A stretch of 58,911 bases of DNA from Lachnospiraceae bacterium (lineage in GTDB: Bacteria > Bacillota > Clostridia > Lachnospirales > Lachnospiraceae): NCBI GenBank assembly GCA_014799405.1, contig JAAVIA010000010.1, positions 1 through 58,911 of the forward strand, given 5' to 3'. Of this stretch, positions 26,243 through 34,804 are shown piece by piece. How positions within the stretch are numbered: the first letter of the stretch is position 1; the number at the start of each line of letters is the position of its first letter. Below the pieces are notes generated by a model. The model was not told where the DNA came from. It worked only from the letters and a program-made list of their open reading frames with translations, and ran no database searches. A program made the position numbers and the translations under genes.

Positions 26243-26629
26243 TTTCATTCTCCTTTCATTTTGAATGTAGCCATATACTATGCACCGATTTGTGAAGTAA
26301 ATCAAAGTATATCATCACATAGTAAAAACATAACACAATCTCTAAAGTTCACAGGAAAATGAGCCCACGACAAGGGCAAAAATATAACAGAAAACAAGTA
26401 TAGCATGCTATACTTAGATATATTACTTCATCCTTGAAGTGTTTATAGTTCAAATCCCTTTGAAATATTATAAGTTATTATTTATGTCGGCAAGTAAGCT
26501 GATATTATTAACCGTTTAGACAAATTTTTTGAAATTTCTTTAAATGTAACACCAAATCATATACTCCACAATACGAACTCCATATTTTTCATTTATTATC
26601 CCATACATAACCATGATAAATTCTCTGTA
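26243..26629. other. 387-bp AT-rich intergenic region
   Basis: Holds AAGTATAGCATGCTATACTT, a perfect 20-bp palindrome at 26396-26415, perhaps an operator or small terminator. No open frame with a ribosome site and no RNA gene recognised in the remainder. Confidence 0.5.
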
Positions 26630-27289
26630 TTAATTTTGGTTACAGTTCATAATAAAATTATAAACATCTCTTATATGTTCCCCTATAAAAACATTCCTGT
26701 ACATTTTAAACTCATCTGCCACAGTTGTTCCCGTCAATACTCCGGCAAAATCCACCTGTGCGTTTTCGGCAGTTTTTGCATCAACAATGCTGTCCCCAAC
26801 ATAGAGAATTTCGTTCTTTTCAAGTTTAAGACTGTCCATTACCCAAAGCAGTCCCTCCGGATTAGGCTTTTCAATTTTGACGTCTTCGGCACCGACAATT
26901 AAGTCAATCAACTCCAAAGCATCAAACTTATCTAATATATGCTCAATCCTGTAACGAAACTTTGTGGTCACAATACTGGTTTTATACCCATCGTTCTTTA
27001 GCTTTTGAAGAACTTTTTTTGTATCGTCATATAGTTGTGCACTTTCTACCATGACCAAGTCAGCTTTCTCCCTGAAATATTTTGAAAACTGCTCTGCCTG
27101 TTCCTCATTCTGCCTCTCTGTTAATGCAAAAAATGTATCCTTTAGCGACAATCCAACTGTTTTCTTTATTTCTTCCTTATCCTTTATACCAAAACCAAGC
27201 TTTTCCAAAGCATAATTCACACTTAACACAATGCCATTTGTTGTATCCCCTAATGTATAATCAAAATCAAATATAACAGCTTTTAACAT
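26630..27289 (-). CDS. HAD-family phosphatase (phosphoglycolate phosphatase-like)
   Basis: 219 aa. Motif I AVIFDFDYTLGDT (DxD), motif II TSIVTTKF, Lys in VGAEDVKIEKPNPEGL, motif IV EILYVGDSIVDAKTA. A helical cap lies between motifs I and II. Typical substrates are small phosphates or pyrophosphates. Its ATG overlaps the last codons of the acetyltransferase gene by 7 bp, so the two are translated together. Confidence 0.9.
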   Translation of the reverse strand: MLKAVIFDFDYTLGDTTNGIVLSVNYALEKLGFGIKDKEEIKKTVGLSLKDTFFALTERQNEEQAEQFSKYFREKADLVMVESAQLYDDTKKVLQKLKNDGYKTSIVTTKFRYRIEHILDKFDALELIDLIVGAEDVKIEKPNPEGLLWVMDSLKLEKNEILYVGDSIVDAKTAENAQVDFAGVLTGTTVADEFKMYRNVFIGEHIRDVYNFIMNCNQN

Positions 27290-27909
27290 TTTTCCAACTC
27301 CCAGTCCATTTTAATTTTTCTGTCCTTGTAGTAATATTCCTTATCGCGTTCATTAATTTCACGCATCACCCTGCATGGATTTCCAACTGCGACGACATTT
27401 GCAGGAATGTCCTTTGTCACCACGCTTCCAGCACCAATTACAGTATTATCGCCAATCGTGACACCCGGCATAATAATAGCACCTGCACCAATCCAACAGT
27501 TTCTACCAATATGAACCGGCATATTATATTGGTACAACTGCTCACGAAGCTCCGGTAAAATCGGATGTCCGGCAGTGGCAATGGTTACATTTGGTCCAAA
27601 CATGGTATAATCGCCAACATATATATGTGTATCATCTACACAAGTCAGATTATAATTTGCATAGACCATATTTCCAAAATGACAGTGGTGTCCACCAAAA
27701 TTTGAATAAAAAGGTGCTTCAATATATACACTCTCTCCACAGTCGCCAAGCATCTCCTTTAACATTTCCGTTCTTTTTTCTGCTTCCGAAGGTTTTGTCA
27801 TATTGTAATCGCACAGCTTATCCTGATAAACGACCTGCTCTTTCATAATCTCTTCATCACCCGGAAGATAAAGCTCTCCACTATGCATTTTTTCTTTCAT
27901 CTCACCCAT
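27283..27909 (-). CDS. Maltose/galactoside-type O-acetyltransferase (LbH fold)
   Basis: 208 aa from ATG 27909 (GAGG, spacing 9). N-terminal cap (KMHSGELYLPGDEEIMKEQV), then a left-handed beta-helix with hexapeptide repeats: GENVYIEAPFYSNFGGHHCH-like start, CVDDTHIYVGDYTMFGPNVT, the catalytic His in IATAGHP, and GRNCWIGAGAIIMPGVTIGD. Transfers acetyl from acetyl-CoA to sugars. Cotranscribed with the HAD gene. Confidence 0.9.
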   Translation of the reverse strand: MGEMKEKMHSGELYLPGDEEIMKEQVVYQDKLCDYNMTKPSEAEKRTEMLKEMLGDCGESVYIEAPFYSNFGGHHCHFGNMVYANYNLTCVDDTHIYVGDYTMFGPNVTIATAGHPILPELREQLYQYNMPVHIGRNCWIGAGAIIMPGVTIGDNTVIGAGSVVTKDIPANVVAVGNPCRVMREINERDKEYYYKDRKIKMDWELEKC

Positions 27910-27993
27910 TTTGGCAAACCTCACTCTGTCAATTTTCTGAATCCTTTATATTTTCTAATACACTAACACAGTCAATGTACTGCATTATCAGAG

Positions 27994-28824
27994 TTAATTA
28001 TTCAAAGCATTTTCATAAATATATTCATCACTGTCTTTAAATACATTAAAAATAATCCGTTCCATACAATCCGCATGCTTTTCTAAAAAACCAGTTACCG
28101 TCTCCACAGCAATTTCTGCTGCCTTATCATTCGGGAAATGAAATTCTCCAGTTGAAATACAGCAGAATGCAACCGATTTTATATCATGTTCCAAACAGCA
28201 TTTCAGAACATTTTCATAGCAATTCTCCAAGTCCTGACATAACGAATCATTTAACCCATTATAAACAATCGGTCCAACTGTGTGAATCACATAATCACAG
28301 GGAAGATTATAGCCCAAAGTCAAGGTTGCTGTGCCTGTGGATTCCTCATAATTCCTGCCATACTTTATCCTTCTTTGGCTCATTATAGTGTTACATTCCT
28401 CTCTAAGCTGCATTCCTGCAAAACTGTGTATCGCATTGTCAATACACCTGTGACATGGAACAAAGCATCCAAGCATTTGCGAATTGGCAGCATTTACAAT
28501 AGCGCCAACTTTAAGCCTCGTAATATCTCCCTGCCAGAGTGATATTTTGTCTGCATGGGTGAATTTGCTATTAAATTGTTCCTTTATCGTTGGAATATCC
28601 GATAAGCTCACCACACCCTTGGCACTAAGCTCTTCCTGTAAATACTCATTCTGCAAATTCAACAATTCATCGGAAAGTTCTCTTGGCATACGGATATTCA
28701 TAAGAGAACGGATTGCATTTTTCTTTTCTTCTAAACTATATCCGTTGGTTTCAAGCTTTTTGTATTCTGTCGAGTCTTCCTTTAATTTCTCAAAAAAAAT
28801 ATCTGTTTTTTCTGTATCATGCAT
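27994..28824 (-). CDS. Zinc-type macrodomain protein-ADP-ribose hydrolase
   Basis: 276 aa from ATG 28824 (AAAGGTGG). A helical N-terminal part (1-90), then a macrodomain: ISLWQGDITRLKVGAIVNAA (ADP-ribose binding), CFVPCHRCIDNAIHSFAGMQ with the Cys/His set of zinc macrodomains, GTATLTLGYNLPCDYVIHTV, and CCISTGEFHFPNDKAAEIAV. In Staphylococcus and Streptococcus this family removes ADP-ribose added by SirTM and is encoded beside it. Here a SirTM homologue lies about 7 kb upstream in a separate operon. Whether they act on the same target is inference. Confidence 0.9.
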   Translation of the reverse strand: MHDTEKTDIFFEKLKEDSTEYKKLETNGYSLEEKKNAIRSLMNIRMPRELSDELLNLQNEYLQEELSAKGVVSLSDIPTIKEQFNSKFTHADKISLWQGDITRLKVGAIVNAANSQMLGCFVPCHRCIDNAIHSFAGMQLREECNTIMSQRRIKYGRNYEESTGTATLTLGYNLPCDYVIHTVGPIVYNGLNDSLCQDLENCYENVLKCCLEHDIKSVAFCCISTGEFHFPNDKAAEIAVETVTGFLEKHADCMERIIFNVFKDSDEYIYENALNN

Positions 28825-28863
28825 TTTAAGTACCCACCTTTCCACCACTCATAATATAACTGC

Positions 28864-30111
28864 TTAAGGCAGATATTGCCTTTGAAACTGATTTTTAAAA
28901 AATCTCATTGAAGACAGTCCAACAACACATGCAATTATGCCGGTTGGAATTAAAACAAGATAAACTTTGTTACTAAAGCTGTCAAACAGAAAACCGTACA
29001 CAATTTGTCCTATGGGCTGAACACACAATGTAATCGTAGATGTATAAGCCATCACTTTGCCAATTAAATGATTGGGCGTCCTTTGCTGTATAAGTGAAAC
29101 AGCAAAAATAGAAAAAATGCTAATTGCAATCTGCAACCCACAAAGTGAAACTATAATGATAATATATTTTATAATAGTACCACATGGACAAAGAAAAGCA
29201 AGCCCTATAGGAACAATAAAAACACCCATAGAAGTAAGCAGGACAGCTAATTTATGTATTTCCAATTTTTCTGTAAAAAGTCCTGCGGCAATGCTTCCCA
29301 AAATTGTGGCAATCGCTAACGTACTTTCCGCAGCTCCATAATACTTCGCATTCAACCCAAGAATAGTCCTAACCATATACGGCAAACCGACTATGGTGAT
29401 ACCCATTATAAAAAATCTTGACAATGCAGTCAAAAATAACATATTCCTAATACTTATCTGCTCTTTTGAAATGTATTGCATACTAGATAAAAAATCCTGC
29501 TTAATAGTAGACAATACCCCACCCTTGCTTTTTTGACGCTCATAGCTTAATTTTATAAAGCATTCAAACAGGGCTGTAATAAAAAAACAACCTACACTTG
29601 CATACATGACAGGCTTCAAGCCTAACATCGCATATAGCACACCACCTAACATCGGGGCTACCAAATAAGACAAGGAAGCCACCTGATTTACAACAGCATT
29701 GCCTTTCATAATATTGTCCCCTTGTAGCATAGTCGGAATACACGCTTGTACCGTAGGTGTTTCAAACGCACCGAAAACAGAAAGTATAATAAGCAACGCA
29801 CTAATTATAGGAAGTGCATTACTCTCAGACAAAAATAATGTAACACACAAAACAGATACTCCTGTTAATGCATCTAATGCCACCATAATATTCCTCCTGT
29901 TTGCTCTATCTGCAAGAATACCACCAAGTGGTGACAGTATAATGGTCGGAATTGTTGCGGCAGATAATATCCCTGCAAATATAGTGGCAGAACCGGTCAC
30001 CTCTAGTACATACATAGACAACGCAAGCTTCAATATAAAATTTCCAAATAGAGATGTCAACTGCCCTAAAATAAGCAGTACAAAATTCTTAGTGAATAAC
30101 TTTTGTATCAT
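28864..30111 (-). CDS. MFS efflux transporter (MefA-like)
   Basis: 415 aa with twelve predicted helices. FTKNFVLLILGQLTSLFGNF at the start and the cytoplasmic loop GILADRANRRNIM (motif A) place it in the MFS_3 group with macrolide and enterobactin exporters. Its ATG overlaps the stop of the TetR gene (ATGA), so it is the regulated pump of that pair. Substrate unknown; no drug can be named from sequence. Confidence 0.9.
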   Translation of the reverse strand: MIQKLFTKNFVLLILGQLTSLFGNFILKLALSMYVLEVTGSATIFAGILSAATIPTIILSPLGGILADRANRRNIMVALDALTGVSVLCVTLFLSESNALPIISALLIILSVFGAFETPTVQACIPTMLQGDNIMKGNAVVNQVASLSYLVAPMLGGVLYAMLGLKPVMYASVGCFFITALFECFIKLSYERQKSKGGVLSTIKQDFLSSMQYISKEQISIRNMLFLTALSRFFIMGITIVGLPYMVRTILGLNAKYYGAAESTLAIATILGSIAAGLFTEKLEIHKLAVLLTSMGVFIVPIGLAFLCPCGTIIKYIIIIVSLCGLQIAISIFSIFAVSLIQQRTPNHLIGKVMAYTSTITLCVQPIGQIVYGFLFDSFSNKVYLVLIPTGIIACVVGLSSMRFFKNQFQRQYLP

Positions 30112-30767
30112 GGTTCATTCGCTCCTTTTTCTGAAATATCAGTGATAAATTTTTCGGTAAATGACACAATTTCATCATCGAAAAGTGGCAAGCCCATATG
30201 GTTTAATACTTCCATTACAAAACGGTATTTATGATGTAATTCTTCCTCTGTTGCAGGAAATACCGATGGCATGAGCCAAAAGTTAATCAAAGGTAAAAGT
30301 TCGGAAAGCTCTTTTGTATATTCCGTTCTGATAGATCCATCTTTTCTTCCTTCCTCCAATAGTTCCAACCATAAAGGAGTCAGGACACGTCTGTTTTCTT
30401 CTACCGTTGCGGCTAAAATATGTAGGTCTTTTAGAATAGGAATTGCCTGCATATTCAGATTATTTCGCTCCGTATCGGATTGATTCAGTACAAGCAACGA
30501 CTTAATTTTTTGTAATCCGTTCAAATCACTTTGTTCCTTAATTACATCAAAAGGATTATTCTCAAAAAACATCTGATTTCCCAATGTGTGCATAACATCT
30601 TCTTTACTTTGAAAAAAACGATAAAACATTCCTTTTGCTCCGCCAGCCATTTCCATAATATCGGAAACAGAAGTTTCCTCATATCCTTTGGAAATAAACA
30701 GTTTCTGTGCAGCGTTCAGAATTTCCTTTCTCCATTCATCAGGCATTTTTTTTACAGGTCTTGCCAA
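30108..30767 (-). CDS. TetR-family repressor of the MFS pump
   Basis: 219 aa from a TTG start (GGAGGTG upstream). N-terminal HTH: RKEILNAAQKLFISKGYEET, SVSDIMEMAGGAKGMFYRFF. The C-terminal ligand domain is helical. A 13-bp perfect inverted repeat lies 23 bp upstream of its start, the expected self-operator. It would also control the overlapped MFS gene. Confidence 0.92.
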   Translation of the reverse strand: MARPVKKMPDEWRKEILNAAQKLFISKGYEETSVSDIMEMAGGAKGMFYRFFQSKEDVMHTLGNQMFFENNPFDVIKEQSDLNGLQKIKSLLVLNQSDTERNNLNMQAIPILKDLHILAATVEENRRVLTPLWLELLEEGRKDGSIRTEYTKELSELLPLINFWLMPSVFPATEEELHHKYRFVMEVLNHMGLPLFDDEIVSFTEKFITDISEKGANEP

Positions 30768-30789
30768 TTTTTATTTCACCTCCGTTGTT

Positions 30790-30820
30790 AATAGTTATTG
30801 ACCATAAGTCAATAACTATT
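30790..30820. promoter_or_regulatory. TetR operator
   Basis: AATAGTTATTGAC (30790-30802), five bases, then its exact complement GTCAATAACTATT (30808-30820). A TTGAC-N5-GTCAA core is common for TetR-type repressors. It lies directly before the TetR gene. Confidence 0.85.
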
Positions 30821-31165
30821 TTATCACTATTATTATGCTTTTGCAATATATACAATTTCTCTTTAAAAACGATACAGCAGAACATTTGCATCTTACCATA
30901 AGCATGCTAAACATATATATTCTTATAAAAAATATTGACAGCATTATTATTCTTTGTTAAATTTGTTGCAAGGCATAATATTTTAAATTCGAAACATTGT
31001 TTATATGTGTTTATTCCTATTTATGCAAGTAAATATCAGTAAACACCCAAAAACAAAGAATCTAATTTAATCTATCATGTCTGACAATATTATTCTGCCA
31101 TGCAGTTATATTTTTGTCAGGCTCTTATTATGCCTTTTAGTACAAATTACTGGGAGGTATTTTTT
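30821..31165. other. 345-bp AT-rich gap before the RNase III gene
   Basis: Divergent promoter region between TetR (minus) and RNase III (plus). No gene, repeat or RNA recognised in it. Confidence 0.4.
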
Positions 31166-32224
31166 ATGAAAGAAAAGGATTTAACATTTATCCAAGAGCA
31201 AATTGGCTACAACTTTCAAAATACTGATTTGTTGCAGCAGGCATTCGTCAGACGTTCTTATTCAAAAGAATACGGCGGAGAGGACAACGAGGTATTAGAG
31301 TTTATCGGTGACAAAGTACTAGATCTTATTGTGGTAAAACTACTAACAGAGAAATATGGATATTTTATCGGTGATTGTGATGACTTCGAGCCAGATGAAG
31401 AATATGATGAGTTTGCATGTGATAAAAATGAGTCTGAGCTAACAGAACTCAAGAAAAAATTAGTTCAAAAGAAAACACTTGCTGACAGAATCAATATCCT
31501 TGACCTTGCCGACTATCTCATTATGGGAAATGGCGATATTCAAAAGAATATAAACCAAGAAATTTCTGTTAAAGAGGACTTGTTTGAGGCAATTATTGGA
31601 GCAGTGGCACTGGATTCTAATTGGAACATGGAAGCGATTCAAGATGTTGTTGAAATTATGCTTGATCCCGACAGTTATTTTAAAGATGATATGGAAGACA
31701 ATTATGTTGAGCTTATACAGGAATGGACTTTAAGAAGATATGGTATGGTTCCATGGTATCATTTTGAAAAAGCTTCACATGTGGGATTATTCCGTACTTT
31801 AAACGAAGTCTCATCTCCTTATAATGGCAGCCCCGAATTGAAGCATGCCTGCCTAATGAAATTGGGTAACCTAGACAAAATTTTCAAAAGTTTTGGAACT
31901 TCAAAAAATGAAGCCCGGAAGGCAGTATGTGCATTAGCTTATAAAGAATTGGAACAGAATGACATGCTATTATCTATTCGTGATGAAATTCCAAATCCAA
32001 ATATAAACGATGCCATCAGCCAGCTGGAAATACTCGCAAGAAGAGGATATTTTTCAATCCCTATTTATGAATTTGAACAAGAATATGATACCAACGGAAA
32101 CCCGATCTGGAAATGCACTTGTCACATAACAGATATCACAACATACTTTTGCGCAAAATCATCTTCTAAGAAACATGCCAAGAAACAAGCGGCATATCAA
32201 ATGCTTGAGTATACTTTATTATAA
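31166..32224 (+). CDS. RNase III-like protein with two dsRNA-binding domains
   Basis: 352 aa from ATG 31166 (GGGAGG, spacing 8). The RNase III domain (about 1-170) keeps the signature NEVLEFIGDKVLDLIV and the second acidic pair in EDLFEAIIGAVALD, so catalysis is plausible. It holds a short acidic insert (DDFEPDEEYDEFACDKNESE). Two dsRBD-like regions follow: 180-265 (LIQEWTLRRYGMVPWYHFEK ... GTSKNEARKAVCALAYKEL) and 280-352 (ISQLEILARRGYFS ... SSKKHAKKQAAYQMLEYTLL). Housekeeping bacterial RNase III has about 230 aa and one dsRBD, so this is an accessory enzyme. Single gene with its own terminator. Confidence 0.85.
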   Translation: MKEKDLTFIQEQIGYNFQNTDLLQQAFVRRSYSKEYGGEDNEVLEFIGDKVLDLIVVKLLTEKYGYFIGDCDDFEPDEEYDEFACDKNESELTELKKKLVQKKTLADRINILDLADYLIMGNGDIQKNINQEISVKEDLFEAIIGAVALDSNWNMEAIQDVVEIMLDPDSYFKDDMEDNYVELIQEWTLRRYGMVPWYHFEKASHVGLFRTLNEVSSPYNGSPELKHACLMKLGNLDKIFKSFGTSKNEARKAVCALAYKELEQNDMLLSIRDEIPNPNINDAISQLEILARRGYFSIPIYEFEQEYDTNGNPIWKCTCHITDITTYFCAKSSSKKHAKKQAAYQMLEYTLL

Positions 32225-32254
32225 TAAAATTAATACCATTTAAATTTATAATTA

Positions 32255-32303
32255 TTTATCAAAATCGGCAGTCCTTTTTAACATGACTGCCAGTTTTGAT
32301 AAA
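32255..32303. terminator. Bidirectional terminator after the RNase III gene
   Basis: TTTATCAAAATCGGCAGTC pairs with GACTGCCAGTTTTGATAAA at 17 of 19 positions. It serves the plus-strand gene and the convergent minus-strand gene at 32364. Confidence 0.82.
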
Positions 32304-32363
32304 TATTCTATTCCTATACAAACTTAAGTTTGTCTTACTTCCACTGGATACAAACTGGAATCG

Positions 32364-32726
32364 TTATCTGTCTGTCCAAGAATCAAATCTTGTTGATATT
32401 TGAGGGTCATATAGAGGACAGCCAAAATCAATCAAAATATCCATAAGTGCATTCATATCAGCTTCCTGCATACCGTTACAATCAAATCTTACAATTTGAG
32501 GAGTTGTGAAAATCTCAAAAGCACCTCGTTCTTCTTTCTCATAATGGTTATTATCCAAGGCAGTCCAATCAGAAAAAACAGAAGCAATCTTTTCAATTAT
32601 TTCATTTACTGGCAGTTCTTCCAACCCGTCAACCATTTTTCCATCACAGCACGCAAGCTCATAAATTTTATTGTTGTCGTGCACAGCTCCTTCTTTGTAT
32701 TTCCAAAAGTTTAAATCCATACTCAT
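32364..32726 (-). CDS. Small hypothetical protein, immunity-like
   Basis: 120 aa, GGAGG before ATG 32726. Acidic soluble protein (MSMDLNFWKYKEGAVHDNNK) ending in FGCPLYDPQISTRFDSW. The size, charge and the CPLYDPQ segment recall small proteins in contact-toxin immunity clusters, but I cannot assign a family. It neighbours an Imm33/DUF2185-like gene. Confidence 0.55.
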   Translation of the reverse strand: MSMDLNFWKYKEGAVHDNNKIYELACCDGKMVDGLEELPVNEIIEKIASVFSDWTALDNNHYEKEERGAFEIFTTPQIVRFDCNGMQEADMNALMDILIDFGCPLYDPQISTRFDSWTDR

Positions 32727-32772
32727 TATGAAATCCTCCTACTAATGTTTAAATATAAAATAATAATTGATG

Positions 32773-33562
32773 TTATCTTTTTACCATATAGATTGGCTTA
32801 TCATTTTTATCTATTTCAAAGGCTTCTGGAGATACCCGAATAAGTTTTGTGCCTACTGGCCATATCAATATATTTGAAAATGTCGGAATCTAATTGTTGC
32901 CATACATTTCCTACATATATTAATTCTATGTTTTTAACATCTGACGTATATTCATCATCCTCATTTCCTGCAAAAAAAGACCAGCCACTATCCTGCTCAT
33001 TATACGGCTCATTTCTTTCCATATATCCAACTTTCCAGCCTTCTTCTGTTATTTTTTTCGAAACGTATGACTTTAAGTTTAAGATAATCTTCCTATTTTT
33101 CATAGCAGTATAATATTTTTTATTTTCCTTAAATTCATTTAGCTTTTCATCATCGACCTCAATATCCGTATTTATGCTTTCAATATCAGCATCCCAAATT
33201 TTATTATCATCTGCCACATTTCTTAAAATTACAGCCAATTCAAATATATCTGTCTCATTTACATCAAAATGTGTATTAACTTCTTGAATCAGTTTTTTCC
33301 CTTTTTCATCGTAAATATATACTACGATTCCCCCATCGTTATAAAGCAATAATTTAATTGCACCTAAATTCGCTTCATCATTATAAAACACCATAAATGG
33401 TGGTAACTTATTATTAACGTACCACTCAAATTCCGTTCCATCTTTTCCATTCATGTAGTATATTGCACCATCATTTTCTAAATCGCTGGTTTTTACATGA
33501 GGTAAATAGAGTTTTATGTTGCTGTCAATTATTTCTTTGATTTTATTTAATATACGGTTCAT
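32773..33562 (-). pseudogene. DUF2185/Imm33-like protein with a frameshift near its end
   Basis: ATG 33562 follows GGAGG (MNRILNKIKEIIDSNIKLYL). The C-terminal part shows the DUF2185 pattern: VSKKITEEGWKVGYMERNEP, EQDSGWSFFAGNEDDEYTSD. After ...FKYIDM the frame shifts at about 32860: as written it ends ASRHKTYSGISRSL at 32816, whereas one base fewer gives PVGTKLIRVSPEAFEIDKND and a natural stop at 32773. The latter is the better family-like ending. The altered protein may still fold, so a disabled or extended allele is possible. Similar domains act as immunity proteins against polymorphic toxins. Confidence 0.65.
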
Positions 33563-33630
33563 GGTAGTACCTCCGGAAATTCTGATTAACAATTTGATTA
33601 TATCACTGTTGGGTTCTACTTACCACTAAA

Positions 33631-33659
33631 AAGGCTTCCGAGGAAATCTCGGAAGCTTT
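33631..33659 (-). terminator. Relict tuf terminator
   Basis: AAGGCTTCCGAG and CTCGGAAGCTTT form an 11-12 bp stem with loop GAAAT. It matches in form and wording the terminator behind intact tuf (39951-39976) and sits at the same distance from a tuf-type stop codon. Confidence 0.8.
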
Positions 33660-33681
33660 GGAGTTAATGTGTTGTTTATGA

Positions 33682-33747
33682 TTACTCGATGATGGATGTA
33701 ATTTTGCCTGAAGCAACTGTTCTACCACACTCATGGATTAAGTTAGC
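33682..33747 (-). pseudogene. tuf 3'-end remnant 1
   Basis: Minus strand reads GANLIHECGRTVASGKITS then IIE and TAA (stop complement 33682-33684). Intact tuf ends [20 protein letters not shown]. Many differences are at third codon positions, so this is the end of a distinct tuf allele, not a recent copy of the present one. The tuf-like terminator follows. The upstream part of the gene is gone. Confidence 0.78.
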
Positions 33748-33849
33748 ACCATATCATATAGCAAATGACGTGTTTCGAGAACTTTTGCAGCTATTTTATA
33801 GCCATGAACAGCAAGTATATCTCTGTTATTACTTTTGATTTCAATGAGT

Positions 33850-34413
33850 TTATGCGTATTGATAACATTCTCTTCCCACATGCTCATTTAGGTTAAAGTT
33901 ATTAGGAGAACTCTCATAAGCATTAGCAATTTCATTAAGGTTCTTTTTTAAGAAACGATTATCTTGTAACAAATAGTAATTATACTGTGTATTTCCAATT
34001 ACTATCTTATCCTTGTTTGTATATATTCCCAAATTATAATGAATATTCCAGTTTTTCATAAACGAGAAAGTAAGTTGGTTTTTAAAAATCTCATTTTGGA
34101 GATAATCAATCGCCAATAACATTCTTTTAGATTTGCTATATCCATCTTCAAAAATTTTCAATTTCATACGAATATCTTTTATTCGTGCGGAGTACGGTAT
34201 TTTGATTTTTATTTCATTTGATGAAAGCATTTCTAATATGGTAGCCACTGTTAACGTAAAATAAGGAATAATTCCAAAACTAGTTACTCCATCTTGTTGT
34301 AAAGACTTACCTAAACTATATACTGTTTCACAATCATATTTTATTTGAAGTAATGATAAATAATCATTTATTGTCATTTGTGCATTATTTTTATTATTCA
34401 TCTTTTCTTGCAT
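33850..34413 (-). CDS. Hypothetical protein, 187 aa
   Basis: Not recognised. GAGG before ATG 34413. Soluble protein (MQEKMNNKNNAQMTINDYLS) with a mostly helical look. Its end (NLNEHVGRECYQYA) may be a frameshift: from the same place another frame runs MWEENVINTHKLIEIKSNNR to VLETRHLLYDMVLT and a stop near 33742, inside remnant 1. It is the only gene between the two tuf remnants. Confidence 0.55.
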   Translation of the reverse strand: MQEKMNNKNNAQMTINDYLSLLQIKYDCETVYSLGKSLQQDGVTSFGIIPYFTLTVATILEMLSSNEIKIKIPYSARIKDIRMKLKIFEDGYSKSKRMLLAIDYLQNEIFKNQLTFSFMKNWNIHYNLGIYTNKDKIVIGNTQYNYYLLQDNRFLKKNLNEIANAYESSPNNFNLNEHVGRECYQYA

Positions 34414-34488
34414 AGTTTCATGCCTCTTTCATTAACAATCTTGTGTATTGATTTTAGCAAAAGCAAATAAAAACTACAACAAAAAGTA

Positions 34489-34523
34489 AGTAGGTACAAC
34501 TCAATCCGTCATACCTACCTACA
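34489..34523 (-). terminator. Possible terminator
   Basis: GTAAGTAGGTAC and ATACCTACCTAC form an 11 of 12 stem between tuf remnant 2 and the 187-aa gene. The minus-strand tail CTTTTTGTTGTAG is T-rich. Confidence 0.5.
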
Positions 34524-34610
34524 TGCACCCTGTCAGTCAGCGTTAATGATAAATTATTGTGAATACTTCCTTATCACTATAAACCCTTGAAGTTACTGTA
34601 TTATTTTTAA

Positions 34611-34667
34611 TTACTCAATAATAGATACAATTCTACCAAATCTACTGTTCTACCACCTCTCACGGTA
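34611..34667 (-). pseudogene. tuf 3'-end remnant 2
   Basis: Minus strand reads GGT AGA ACA GTA GAT TT, then with one base missing GGT AGA ATT GTA TCT ATT ATT GAG TAA: GRTV..GRIVSIIE and stop (complement 34611-34613). Alignment to the intact tuf end is clear (ATTACTCAATAATAG and CTGTTCTACCACC are shared). It differs from remnant 1 at many silent positions. No terminator hairpin follows. Confidence 0.75.
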
Positions 34668-34804
34668 TTTAAATAGCGTTTTTGTTGTATTTACTATACT
34701 TTCTATATCATTCTAATACTCTATTGTTTTATCGAATGACATCTAAATATGCGATTATTTCTTTCATTAACATTTCCTCACATGTTCTGAACAAATAACC
34801 AAAT

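Noticed and set aside
28864..30111. Named macrolide or tetracycline resistance gene
   Set aside because: The MFS_3 group is broad and sequence alone does not show a drug substrate.
33682..34667. Two extra functional tuf genes
   Set aside because: Only about 20 C-terminal codons remain at each place, and one has a frameshift.
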